NCBI RefSeq assembly: GCF_007991615.1
Contig: NZ_BJYR01000020.1
Span: forward strand, 62,001-126,000
DNA from: Novosphingobium sediminis
GTDB lineage: Bacteria > Pseudomonadota > Alphaproteobacteria > Sphingomonadales > Sphingomonadaceae
Reading direction: 5' to 3'
Length of the DNA stretch: 64,000 nucleotides
The notes beneath the pieces were generated by a model. The model had not been told where the DNA came from and did no database searches. It saw only the letters and a list, made by a program, of their open reading frames with translations. Shown here in pieces: positions 51,971 to 60,894 of this stretch. Numbering within the stretch: position 1 is the first letter of the stretch; every line of letters starts with the position of its first letter. Position numbers and translations under genes: made by a program.

Positions 51971-54508
51971 ATGGGGTTGAGGACACTCGCGTCGCCGTTT
52001 CGCGCCGCACTTTTCGCGGGCGTAGCGGCCACGTCGCTGGCGGTGCCGGGTCTGGCACATGCCGCCGATGCTGCAGCCGCCGAGGCAGGCGGCGCGACCG
52101 TCGATGATGGCAACGCGATCACGGTTATCGCGCGCAAGTCGACTGAAACGCTGCAGAACGTGCCGGTAACGATCACCGCGATCACTGCCGATGCGATCAA
52201 CCGCGATCAGGCGACCAAGGCCGAAGCGCTCGGGACGCACGTTCCCACGCTCAACATCTACTCGGGCGGTTCGGGTTCGGGCGGCTCGATCGCGCTGCGC
52301 GGTGTCGGCTCCTCGGCCATTTCCGCCGCCTTCGACTCCGCCGTCGCGCTCGACATGGACGGCATCCAGCTCTCCTCGATGCGCCTCCTCCAGGCCGGCT
52401 TCTTCGACATCAAGCAAGTCGACGTGATGAAGGGCCCGCAGACGCTCTACTTCGGCAAGAGCGCCACCGCGGGCGTGCTCGGTCTGCGTTCGGCCGATCC
52501 GACCAAGACCTGGGAAATCGGCGGCAAGGCCAGCTACGAATTCGTCGAGGACGGCTACGTCGTCAACGGCTACATCTCGGGTCCGGTGACCGACACCCTC
52601 GGCATCCGCGTCGCCGCGCAGTACAACGACATCAAGAAGTACACCCAGATCCAGCCCGGCATCCCGGCGCTGATCCGCAACCGCGGCATGCGCGATTTCA
52701 TCGGCCGCGTCACCCTGCAGTGGGATCCCTCGAGCGCGTTCACCGCAAACCTCAAGGTGAACTACATCAGCAACCGCAACGACGGCGCCATCGGCCACCA
52801 GGACATCGATTGCGGCGCGAACGGCCGGGCCGACGAAGTCGTGCTGCTCGGCGGTGCGATCGCGGTGCCCTCGGGCGCGAACTGCAACATTGGCGACCGC
52901 TACTACGCGATCAGCGATCCTTCGCCGACGCAGAACAGCAACTACCCCACCGGCAGCGCCGCGGGTGACGGCAAGTATCCGGGCCATCCCTTCGGCAAGA
53001 CCGACATCTGGCTCGCCCGCCTGCGCATGGACCTCGATCTGAGTGACAAGTTCAAGCTCAGCTCGGTGACGGGCTACTTCGACATCAATTCGGTCGACTC
53101 CGATACCTACAGCTCGGTCGGTGTCGGCCCGGCGTTCAACCCCAACGGCATTCCGGTCGCGCTGATCGCGCCGCGCCTTGCCGCGGTGAACACCCCCGGC
53201 TCGGCGCAGGGCTTCGGTTCGAGCGACCCGCTCAACGCAACCAAGCAGTGGACGCAGGAACTGCGCCTCACCAGCAACTTCGACGGTCCGTTCAATTTCA
53301 TGGTCGGAGGTTTCTACGAACACCGCAACATCGATTTCAACACGTCGCAGCAGGGCGTGAACATCTCGATCATCGCGGCAGACCCGATCACCGGCAGTGC
53401 GTTCGACTGGTACAAGAAGCACCACACCACGACGAATGCCTACTCGCTGTTCGCCAGCGGCAACTACAAGCTGACCGAAAAGCTGGAACTTTCGGGCGGT
53501 GTGCGCTGGACCCGGGAAAAGAAGGTCAACACGATCTCGGTGCCCTACGTCCACGCGTTCCTCGCGGCGACGCCGGCCTTCATCAGCAGCGGCTTCTTCT
53601 CGGGCCCGATCCCGTTCCGCGACACCAACGTCTCGCCGGAAGTCACGCTGCGCTACAAGGCCTCGGATGATCTCAACATCTATGCGGCCTACAAGACCGG
53701 CTACAAGTCGGGCGGTATCGACAACTCGGCGCTGCCGTCGAACAGCCTGCTCGGCTTCAACAATCCGGCCACGCGCGATCAGGTCGCGCAGGGCCTGATC
53801 TTCAAGTCCGAACGCGCCAAGGGTGGTGAACTCGGTATCAAGTCGCAGCTTGCCGGGCGCACGCTCACCGTCAATGGATCGCTGTTCTACTACGTGTTCA
53901 GCGATATCCAGCTGCAGGTGTTCGATGCGACCAAGGTGCAGTTCCGTACCTTCAACGCATCGGAGCTGACCACCAAGGGCGTCGACATCGACTTCAACTG
54001 GCGGACGCCGGTCCCGGGCCTGCGCTTCAACGGCGCTCTGGCCTACACCAGCGCGAAGTTCACCAAGCCGCTGGCCTCCGCGATCGACGGTTCGCCTCTC
54101 GAAGGCCGCCGTGCATCGCGCGCGCCGGAATGGGCGGGCAACGTCGGGTTCGACTACACCATGTCGATCAGCGACAAGCTGGAACTCGGCACCCACTCGA
54201 ACCTCGCGTTCTCGAGCAGCTACTACACCGATACGACCAGCGTGAAGGATCCGATCCAGAAGGGCTGGGCCACCGTCGACGGCAGCATCTCGATCGGCGC
54301 TCCCAACGGCGCATGGAAGCTGGCGCTCGTCGGCATCAACATCACCGATAAGCGCTTCGTCCAGTCGAGCGGCGCACGTCCCTTCCTCGCCGGCCCCGGC
54401 GGGCTCGGCACCCCGGGCACGCCCACTTACGTGCCGCAGGGCGACGACCGCAACGTGCTGCTCAACCGCGGCCGCCAGGTCTTCGTGGAAGCCAGCTTCA
54501 AGTTCTGA
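51971..54508 (+). CDS. TonB-dependent outer-membrane receptor
   Basis: An 845-residue receptor with a signal peptide (LFAGVAATSLAVPGLAHAAD, cleaved about residue 32). The plug contains ITVIARKSTETLQNVPVTI as a TonB-box region, IALRGVGSS and VDVMKGPQTLYFGKSATAG. The beta-barrel ends in the aromatic FVEASFKF. The ATG at 51971 is chosen because GGGAGG lies 7 bases before it; an in-frame ATG at 51941 is less likely. It is similar in type to the receptor at 29742. It stands alone between two terminators, near the MFS and Rieske genes. Confidence 0.95.
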   Translation: MGLRTLASPFRAALFAGVAATSLAVPGLAHAADAAAAEAGGATVDDGNAITVIARKSTETLQNVPVTITAITADAINRDQATKAEALGTHVPTLNIYSGGSGSGGSIALRGVGSSAISAAFDSAVALDMDGIQLSSMRLLQAGFFDIKQVDVMKGPQTLYFGKSATAGVLGLRSADPTKTWEIGGKASYEFVEDGYVVNGYISGPVTDTLGIRVAAQYNDIKKYTQIQPGIPALIRNRGMRDFIGRVTLQWDPSSAFTANLKVNYISNRNDGAIGHQDIDCGANGRADEVVLLGGAIAVPSGANCNIGDRYYAISDPSPTQNSNYPTGSAAGDGKYPGHPFGKTDIWLARLRMDLDLSDKFKLSSVTGYFDINSVDSDTYSSVGVGPAFNPNGIPVALIAPRLAAVNTPGSAQGFGSSDPLNATKQWTQELRLTSNFDGPFNFMVGGFYEHRNIDFNTSQQGVNISIIAADPITGSAFDWYKKHHTTTNAYSLFASGNYKLTEKLELSGGVRWTREKKVNTISVPYVHAFLAATPAFISSGFFSGPIPFRDTNVSPEVTLRYKASDDLNIYAAYKTGYKSGGIDNSALPSNSLLGFNNPATRDQVAQGLIFKSERAKGGELGIKSQLAGRTLTVNGSLFYYVFSDIQLQVFDATKVQFRTFNASELTTKGVDIDFNWRTPVPGLRFNGALAYTSAKFTKPLASAIDGSPLEGRRASRAPEWAGNVGFDYTMSISDKLELGTHSNLAFSSSYYTDTTSVKDPIQKGWATVDGSISIGAPNGAWKLALVGINITDKRFVQSSGARPFLAGPGGLGTPGTPTYVPQGDDRNVLLNRGRQVFVEASFKF

Positions 54509-54526
54509 TTGTCAGGACAAGGGCCA

Positions 54527-54564
54527 GGGAAAGGCCGCTCCGGGGAACCGGGGCGGCCTTTCCC
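54527..54564 (+). terminator. Terminator of the TonB-receptor gene
   Basis: The 17-base arms (54527-54543 and 54548-54564) pair with a single G-T wobble around a GGAA loop, starting GGGAAAGGCCGC. Three T's follow. It lies 18 bases after the TonB-receptor stop. A second small GC hairpin (CCCCGC, 54655-54668) lies closer to the convergent molybdopterin gene. Confidence 0.75.
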
Positions 54565-54702
54565 GTTTGGACGGTCGAGGATGGTGCTGAGCGGTTCTCG
54601 ATACCCACTTGCGCGGGAATGACGAGGCCGTGCGTTATGCGCGCTTCGCCGTCCCCCCGCAGGCGGGGTTCCAGCGGGGCCGGGCGCTCGGCTAGCGGTT
54701 AG

Positions 54703-56856
54703 TCAGGCAGCGACCACCCGCACCGGGATCGCGCTCTGCAGCGGCAGGCCGGTAATCGGGTCCATGTCCTGCGTGTCGTCGATCAGGCGGTTGGTCGAGC
54801 CGCCAAGGGTCATCACGTCGTCCTTGCCGGCATCGTCGTTGCCCCAGGCATGCGACATCGAGATCACCCCTCGCCGCACCTTGTCGCTGGCGCTTGCCAC
54901 CGCATGGATCGAGGCGACGCGCGAGGCGATCTCGATCACTGCGCCATCTTCCACGCCAAGAGCCGCCAGATCCTCCGGATTGATGAAGGCCGGGTTGGTC
55001 GGCATCTTCTTCTTGAGGAACTCCGAAATGTGCCCGTTGCTGTTGTAGCGGTGCTTTGACCGGCGCGAGATCAAGCGGAAGTCGAAGCCGTCCGCCTCGG
55101 GCCGCTGCGCGGCATAGCCGGCGAAAGCCGCAGGCATATCCCCCGCACCGAGCTGGAACTTGTTGTCGGCATCAGGATCCGCCGGTGCGATCACCGCATG
55201 CGCCTCGGGATAGAATATCGCCCCGCCCGGCGTATCGCTTGCCTGCGAATCCGCGCGCGCCTTGCTCGGCGCAACAAGGCAGCCGTGCGAGATGAGATCG
55301 AGCATCGTCATCTTCTCCGGCACCGTGTCCATCGAGCACGGACCGCCCGGCAACTGGAGTTGCAAGCCAAGGTGCTTGGCAAGCCACCACAGCATCTCGT
55401 ACTCATCCATCGTGTCGCCCGGCGGCGGCACCATCGCCTCGGCATAATGCGCGTAAGGTTCCTCGCAGAACGGCTGCGAGACGTTGTTGATGTCCTCGCG
55501 TTCAAGGCACATCGAAGGCGCAAGGATCACGTCCGCGCGCTTCGCACTGGCCGACATGTAGGGATCGACCTGCACGAACATTTCGAGCGTTTCGAGCGCC
55601 TTGCGCACCTTGCGCTGGTTGGGGAAGGCGATCTCCGGGTTGCCGCCGATCGAGATCAGCACCTTGATCTGGCCCTCGCCGGGGGTGAGGATCTCGTCCG
55701 CCAGCACCGGGCAGGGCATTTCCTGCCCCAGCTTGCCGATGCCCCGGATGCGCGATTTGGTGAAGCCTTCGCCGAACATCGGCATCGGCGGAGCGACCTG
55801 CGCTTTCTTCGGTCCTGCGGCAAACGGCATGAACACCATCGGGTTCGCCACCTTGTCCCCCGCCTGGTTGAACCGCGCGCAGACCACGTTGAGTGCGGTC
55901 ACCATATATTCGGTGAGCACGCCCCGGCCCGCCATTTCCGGCCCGGTCCCCGTCACCACGCGGCCCTTGGCGGCGCGGGCGAACATGCGGGCGGCAGCGA
56001 CGATCTGTTCTGCCGGCACCCCGGCCCGCTCCCCGGCGATCTCCGGCGTGAAGTCCTTCACCGCATCCGATAGCGCATCGAAGCCATCGACATGCGCGGC
56101 GACGAAATTGCGGTCGTAGAGCCCTTCCTTGATGATGACGTGCAGCATCCCGCCCAGCAGCGCCGGGTCTTCGCCCGGCTTCACTTGCAGGTAGAGATCG
56201 GCAAGGTTGCCGGTGTCGCTCTGGCGCGGATCGGCGACGATCACCTTCATGCCCCGCGCCTTGGCATCGCGCAGGCGGCGCGAGGGTGAGAACGGCGGAA
56301 CGCCGCCGCTCGGCGTGTAGTGCGAGACGAGCGGATTGTTGCCGACGAACATGACGACGTCGGATTCCTCGAAGTTGTTCGGGCCGCCCATCCACTGGCC
56401 GTAGCGCGCCGTGGTGAACACCTTCGCGGGCTGATCGACCGTGACGCTGGTATAGTAGTTGCGCGTGCCGATCGCCTCCGCGAGCGCATAGGACGTGCCG
56501 AGCACCGCGCTGTTCTGGAAGGCATTTGTGCCGCAATAGAGCGCGACCGCATGCGGCCCATGCTCGGCAATCACCGCCCTGATCTTGTCCGCCACCAGCT
56601 TAAGCGCCTCGGCGGTCGAGGTCTCGACGAATTCAGCCCCCTTAACGCCGCCCTTGCGCACCAGCGGGCGTAGGTGCCGCTCTGGCAGGTTGTGCATTTC
56701 GGGCATCTGGCGGCCCTTCACGCAGGTATAGCCATTGAACAGCGCGTTCTCGGGATCGCCCCGCACAGCCTTGACCTTGTCGCCCTCCACATCAACCAGC
56801 ATCGCGCAGCTGGCATGGCAGAAGCGGCAGAAGGTACGCAGGGTCTTATCGGCCAA
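54703..56856 (-). CDS. Molybdopterin-dependent oxidoreductase (DMSO-reductase family)
   Basis: A roughly 717-residue catalytic subunit of the bis-molybdopterin family. The N-terminal [4Fe-4S] site is CRFCHASC plus a Cys in TCVKGRQ, followed by cofactor-binding segments (VMFVGNNPLVSHYTPSG, KVIVADPRQSDTGNLADLYLQV). The C-terminal domain includes LISRRSKHRYNSNGH and NPEDLAALGVEDG. No ATG suits the start; a TTG at 56856 has GGGAG 7 bases upstream. No Tat signal, membrane anchor or small iron-sulphur subunit is adjacent, so it may be cytoplasmic. TAGCCT (complement of 56888-56893) lies upstream. Substrate unknown. Confidence 0.88.
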   Translation of the reverse strand: MADKTLRTFCRFCHASCAMLVDVEGDKVKAVRGDPENALFNGYTCVKGRQMPEMHNLPERHLRPLVRKGGVKGAEFVETSTAEALKLVADKIRAVIAEHGPHAVALYCGTNAFQNSAVLGTSYALAEAIGTRNYYTSVTVDQPAKVFTTARYGQWMGGPNNFEESDVVMFVGNNPLVSHYTPSGGVPPFSPSRRLRDAKARGMKVIVADPRQSDTGNLADLYLQVKPGEDPALLGGMLHVIIKEGLYDRNFVAAHVDGFDALSDAVKDFTPEIAGERAGVPAEQIVAAARMFARAAKGRVVTGTGPEMAGRGVLTEYMVTALNVVCARFNQAGDKVANPMVFMPFAAGPKKAQVAPPMPMFGEGFTKSRIRGIGKLGQEMPCPVLADEILTPGEGQIKVLISIGGNPEIAFPNQRKVRKALETLEMFVQVDPYMSASAKRADVILAPSMCLEREDINNVSQPFCEEPYAHYAEAMVPPPGDTMDEYEMLWWLAKHLGLQLQLPGGPCSMDTVPEKMTMLDLISHGCLVAPSKARADSQASDTPGGAIFYPEAHAVIAPADPDADNKFQLGAGDMPAAFAGYAAQRPEADGFDFRLISRRSKHRYNSNGHISEFLKKKMPTNPAFINPEDLAALGVEDGAVIEIASRVASIHAVASASDKVRRGVISMSHAWGNDDAGKDDVMTLGGSTNRLIDDTQDMDPITGLPLQSAIPVRVVAA

Positions 56857-57012
56857 GACACATCTCCCAATACTTTTTTGAACGCGAAGGCTATCGGCAA
56901 TCGTGCGCACCTCCCACTGATGAAAGAGAGGGTAGGCCGCTCAATTCCGCCAGTGGCCATGGGGGCCAAACGCAGGCTTGATGCGCCGAATGCCCGCGCC
57001 GGAGATTGCAGC

Positions 57013-58035
57013 ATGAGCCCAGTGATGAACACCGCAAACCGCCACTGGATTCTCGCCCGGCGTCCGGTCGGCAATGCCTATGCCGAAGCCTTCGAGCTGA
57101 AGAGCGAAACGCTGCCTGCGCTTTCCGATGGCCAGATCCTCGTGCGCAACAAGGTGCTCTCGATGGACAGCGGCACGCGCATGTACATGACCGACCGCGA
57201 GGACAGCTATCAACCGGGCACGCCGCTGGGCGCCAAGCTGATCGGCACGGTGCTGGGCGTGGTCGAGGAGAGCCGCCATCCGGCCTACAAAGCGGGGATG
57301 CGCGTGCGCTGCTACGGCCAGTGGGCGGACTTTTCGCTGGTCGAGCCCGATACCACCTACTGCACCGTGCTCGACGGGGCCCATGCGGACCTGAAGGAAT
57401 ACGTGGGCATCTATGGCGCGAATGGCTGGACGGCCTGGGTCGGCGTCGTCGAAACGTGCGCTGCCAAGGCTGGCGAAACGTTCGTGGTTTCCGCCGCGGC
57501 CGGCTGCACCGGGCTGATGGCAGGCCAGATCGCCAAGGCGCGGGGGTGCAGGGTGATCGGCATCGCGGGCGGGGCAGCCAAGTGCGACCTTCTGACCGGG
57601 GAATACGGGTTCGACGGCGCGATCGACTACAAGTCTGCCGATGTCGAAGCCGCACTCGCGCTGCTGTGCCCCGATGGCATCGACGTCTATTTCGACAATG
57701 TCGGCGGCGCAATCCTCGATGCGGCTCTCGCCAATATGGCGCTGTTCGGGCGTGTCGCCGTGTGCGGCCTCATCACCAACTACATCGCGCAAGGGCCGGT
57801 GCCCGGTCCCTACCGCTTCGATCAGGTGCTGATGAAGCGCCTGCGCATCGAAGGCTTCTTCTCGCCGGACTTCTACGCGCGGGAGCCGCAGTTCAATCCG
57901 GAGCTGGCCAAGCTCGCGGCGGCAGGCCAGCTGCGCCTGCCCTTCGAGGTGAGCACAGGGCTCGAGGCGACGCCGGCCGCCTTCACCAAGCTCTTTACCG
58001 GCGCGAACATCGGCAAGGTGGTGGTGGAGCTTTAG
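57013..58035 (+). CDS. MDR-superfamily NADP-dependent oxidoreductase (CurA/LTB4DH-like)
   Basis: A 340-residue enzyme with LSMDSGTRMYM, the AAGCTGLMAG nucleotide loop, IAGGAAKCDLLTGEYGFDGAIDYK and FDNVGGAILDAALANMALFG. Closest in the window to 24338-25348 (shared RLRIEGFF and TRMxM segments). The ATG at 57013 gives a normal N-terminus. It is divergent from the molybdopterin gene (156 bases) and ends three bases before a convergent SDR stop. Likely an enone reductase. Confidence 0.88.
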   Translation: MSPVMNTANRHWILARRPVGNAYAEAFELKSETLPALSDGQILVRNKVLSMDSGTRMYMTDREDSYQPGTPLGAKLIGTVLGVVEESRHPAYKAGMRVRCYGQWADFSLVEPDTTYCTVLDGAHADLKEYVGIYGANGWTAWVGVVETCAAKAGETFVVSAAAGCTGLMAGQIAKARGCRVIGIAGGAAKCDLLTGEYGFDGAIDYKSADVEAALALLCPDGIDVYFDNVGGAILDAALANMALFGRVAVCGLITNYIAQGPVPGPYRFDQVLMKRLRIEGFFSPDFYAREPQFNPELAKLAAAGQLRLPFEVSTGLEATPAAFTKLFTGANIGKVVVEL

Positions 58036-58038
58036 CGC

Positions 58039-58842
58039 TTACTGTGCTGTCCAGCCGCCATCGACGACGAGTTCGGCGCCGGTGATGTAGCTCGCATCGT
58101 CAGAAGCCAGGAACGCCACGGCCGGCGCGATTTCGCTCGGATCGGCGATGCGGCCCATGGGCGTGCTCGCGCCCAAACCCGCCATCAGCGCCTCAACCGA
58201 TTCGCCCATGCCCTTCTTGACCCAGCCGGCCATGCCCTGCTCAAGGAGGTGCGTGCGAACGAAGCCGGGGTGCACGGAATTGACGCGGATCGGCATGCGC
58301 TTCTGCGCAAACTCGACCGCCACGGCCTTGCAGAACAGCCGCACCGCGCCCTTCGAGGTGTTGTAGGCCGAGGCATCGGCAATGCCGACGATCCCCATGA
58401 TCGAACTGATCGCGATGACCGAGGAGCCACCGCGCGTTGTCTTGCCCGTCTCTTCCATCAGCGGCGCACAGTGCTTCACGCCGAGGAACAGGCCATCGAC
58501 ATTGACCGCCATCACGCGGTGCCAATCGGCAAGAGCGATTTCCTCGACGCGCGAAGTGCAATCGGTGCCGGCATTGGCAACGAGCACATCGAGCCGCCCG
58601 TGTTCCGCGCGCACGGACGCTGCCGCCGCCTGCCAATCAGCTTCCTGCGCAACGTTGACCCGGAGGTAATGGGCCGCTGGCCCCAGTCTCCCCAACACAT
58701 CGGAAACTTCCGCCGCAGCCGGATCGGCAAGGTCCGTAAGCACCACGCTCGCGCCTTCGGCCAGCAGCCGCTCCACGGCCGAAAGGCCAATGCCGCGCAG
58801 CGCGCCGGTGACCAGCGCGACGCGCCCTTCGAGCCGCTGCAT
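58039..58842 (-). CDS. Short-chain dehydrogenase/reductase (SDR)
   Basis: A 267-residue SDR with TGALRGIG at 13-20, VANAGTD, Ser in ISSIMG, and YNTSK. Its ATG shares a base with the Rieske stop (TGATG), so the two are coupled. It probably handles the hydroxylated Rieske product. The convergent MDR gene ends three bases away. Confidence 0.88.
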   Translation of the reverse strand: MQRLEGRVALVTGALRGIGLSAVERLLAEGASVVLTDLADPAAAEVSDVLGRLGPAAHYLRVNVAQEADWQAAAASVRAEHGRLDVLVANAGTDCTSRVEEIALADWHRVMAVNVDGLFLGVKHCAPLMEETGKTTRGGSSVIAISSIMGIVGIADASAYNTSKGAVRLFCKAVAVEFAQKRMPIRVNSVHPGFVRTHLLEQGMAGWVKKGMGESVEALMAGLGASTPMGRIADPSEIAPAVAFLASDDASYITGAELVVDGGWTAQ

Positions 58843-60269
58843 CAGGCGGTCTTCGGCAGCTCGCCGGAGATGTACTTGTCCATCGTGCGGTGGAACTGGC
58901 GGATGCGCGTTTCCTGATAGTGGCCGAGTTCGAGCCGCTTGTTCTTGCTGGCCTTCATGCCCGCCTGCACGTGCGGCAGGTTTTCCATGTCCTGATCGAA
59001 CACACCCGCGAGCGCCGCGCCGATGAGGTGCCCGGCATAGGCGAACGGCTCGCCATCGGGGATCATGAACATCTCGGGGCCGCGCGCGGGCTTTTCACCC
59101 TTTTGCGCGCGCATCAGGATGCGCACTTCCATCAGGCAGTGGTCGGCATCCTTCCACGGCCGCCAGCGGTAGACGATGTTCGGCACGAAGCCGCCCCACG
59201 GCGACCAGTTGGGGAAGATGTTGTAGGTCAGGTTGTCGAGCATCTCGCTGTCCGAAGCCTGCGAGTAATCATGCCCGTTCATCGCCGCGAAGCCTTCGCG
59301 GTTGGCCTGCGCCAAGACCTTGCGTGCCAGCAGCGGATCTTCCGGATCGAAGCCCTTGAGGTCGGTCGGTTCGGCCGCATTGCGGCGGCCGCGCCCATCG
59401 CCCGCGCCGAGGAATTCGGCCAGCTTGTTGATCACATACATCTGGTCCTTGCCCTTGAGATGGGGCGAGAGCGTGCCGTTGGGCGTGATCGCCCGGTTCA
59501 TGTGATCGCCGTAGAGATCGTAGCGCGTGTTGGCGTCTGCCGTGAAGGGCAGGATCTGCGGGTGCGTGACGATCGAGTGCCACGCTTCCATGAACGCCTC
59601 GGACACCGCCTTCCAGTTCGCCGGAACCACCTTCGCAACCCAAGCGCCGGTGCTGCATTCGTCGAGCCGCCAGTTGTCGTAGTGCTCGACACCGGGGCCG
59701 ATCCATTCGCGGAAGCTGGGCAGATCATGGTTCTCGGTAATCAGGATGAAGCCCTGCCAGCTCTCGACCTTGAGTTCGGGGAGCGAAAGATCCTTGTCTT
59801 CCAGATGCTTGAAATCCCACGAGCAGGGGATTTCCTTCAGGCTGCCATCGTTGTTCCAGGTGAAGCCGTGGAACGGGCAGCGCAAATTGATCGCGCGCCC
59901 GCCTTCGAGGCGCAGCTTGCGCCCGCGGTGGAGGCACACGTTGTAGAACGCGCGGACGCTGCCATCCTGCTGGCGCACCAGCAGGAACGACTTGTCGCCC
60001 AACTCGTAGACCACCGTGTCGCCGGGATCGGGCATATCCTCTTCACGCGCGGCGAACTGCCACACGTTGGGCCACATCTTTTCGTCCTCCAGCGCCTTGA
60101 AGGCGGGGCTGGTATAGCGATCCGGGTCCAGCGGCTCGTCACCCAGTTCCTGCGTCGATTCCATCACGAGGTAATCGGGCGCGGGGCGGGTATCGACTGC
60201 CAGCATGTCGGTATAGGTGATCCCCGGGCAGCGGTCGGAACGGTCGATCTGGGGGTCAATGTCAGCCAT
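58842..60269 (-). CDS. Rieske non-heme iron oxygenase, alpha subunit
   Basis: A 475-residue Rieske oxygenase. Rieske ligands are Cys112, His114, Cys131 and His134 (CLH...CPFH, then GFTW). The iron site is Glu228, His231 and His236 in MEAWHSIVTH; the aromatic residue before the first iron His is Trp, whereas all other Rieske enzymes here have Tyr. It is coupled to an SDR. The ATG at 60269 gives normal length. Same subtype as 28315 and 50113. Confidence 0.91.
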   Translation of the reverse strand: MADIDPQIDRSDRCPGITYTDMLAVDTRPAPDYLVMESTQELGDEPLDPDRYTSPAFKALEDEKMWPNVWQFAAREEDMPDPGDTVVYELGDKSFLLVRQQDGSVRAFYNVCLHRGRKLRLEGGRAINLRCPFHGFTWNNDGSLKEIPCSWDFKHLEDKDLSLPELKVESWQGFILITENHDLPSFREWIGPGVEHYDNWRLDECSTGAWVAKVVPANWKAVSEAFMEAWHSIVTHPQILPFTADANTRYDLYGDHMNRAITPNGTLSPHLKGKDQMYVINKLAEFLGAGDGRGRRNAAEPTDLKGFDPEDPLLARKVLAQANREGFAAMNGHDYSQASDSEMLDNLTYNIFPNWSPWGGFVPNIVYRWRPWKDADHCLMEVRILMRAQKGEKPARGPEMFMIPDGEPFAYAGHLIGAALAGVFDQDMENLPHVQAGMKASKNKRLELGHYQETRIRQFHRTMDKYISGELPKTA

Positions 60270-60408
60270 GGCGGATCCTGATTGTGGGCGGCGCCGGGAC
60301 GGCCGGACGGCCCTCACCAAGCGCGCAGGTCTTGCACGCCAAGCATAATGCCATTGCGCCGCCTGCCAACAAGCTGGCGCATTGGATAGGAACGGGCTTT
60401 GGTGCGGC

Positions 60409-60837
60409 TTACTGCTTTTCCAGCAGCACCGCGCCCTGCGGGATGGTCACCCAGTTCTGCTTGCTCTGAGTCCAGAAATGGACGGTCGGTTCGAGCTCGT
60501 CGGGATTGTCGAGCGTACCGGCCTTGATGAAGATCATGCCCTGCGCCATCCCGTCCGGCGTCTCGCTGAACACGGGCGAACCGCACTTGCCGCAGAACTT
60601 GCGCATGACCGGGTTGCCGGATTCGCTGCCGTCCTCATAGACGGTGAGGTCACCCGAGCGTTCCAGCGCGGCGAACGGAACGGCCACGAGCACGGAAAAC
60701 GCCGTGCCCGCCTGCTTCTGGCAATGGCGGCAATGGCACACGCCGGTCAGCAGCGGCGGCCACGAGGTTTCATAACGCACCGAACCACAGAGGCATCCGC
60801 CCGACCGCCGCTCGCCTGCTGCTTCCGCTTCGCTCAT
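60409..60837 (-). CDS. GFA-family zinc protein
   Basis: A 142-residue GFA (glutathione-dependent formaldehyde-activating enzyme/CENP-V) domain. Three Cys clusters are present: GGCLCGSVRY, CHCRHCQKQAG and CGKCGSPVF. These bind zinc. It lies between a ligase and a Rieske gene with short gaps. Most members have no proven substrate, so formaldehyde handling is only suggestive. Confidence 0.88.
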   Translation of the reverse strand: MSEAEAAGERRSGGCLCGSVRYETSWPPLLTGVCHCRHCQKQAGTAFSVLVAVPFAALERSGDLTVYEDGSESGNPVMRKFCGKCGSPVFSETPDGMAQGMIFIKAGTLDNPDELEPTVHFWTQSKQNWVTIPQGAVLLEKQ

Positions 60838-60894
60838 TTGTCCCTCTCCCTGATCCTTGATCCATTCATCGCACAGGCCTTCGCCCGTGCCATC

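Noticed and set aside
51743..54196. An 817-codon minus-strand open frame opposite the TonB receptor
   Set aside because: The plus strand encodes a clear signal peptide, plug and barrel. The antisense product has the low-complexity composition of a shadow frame.
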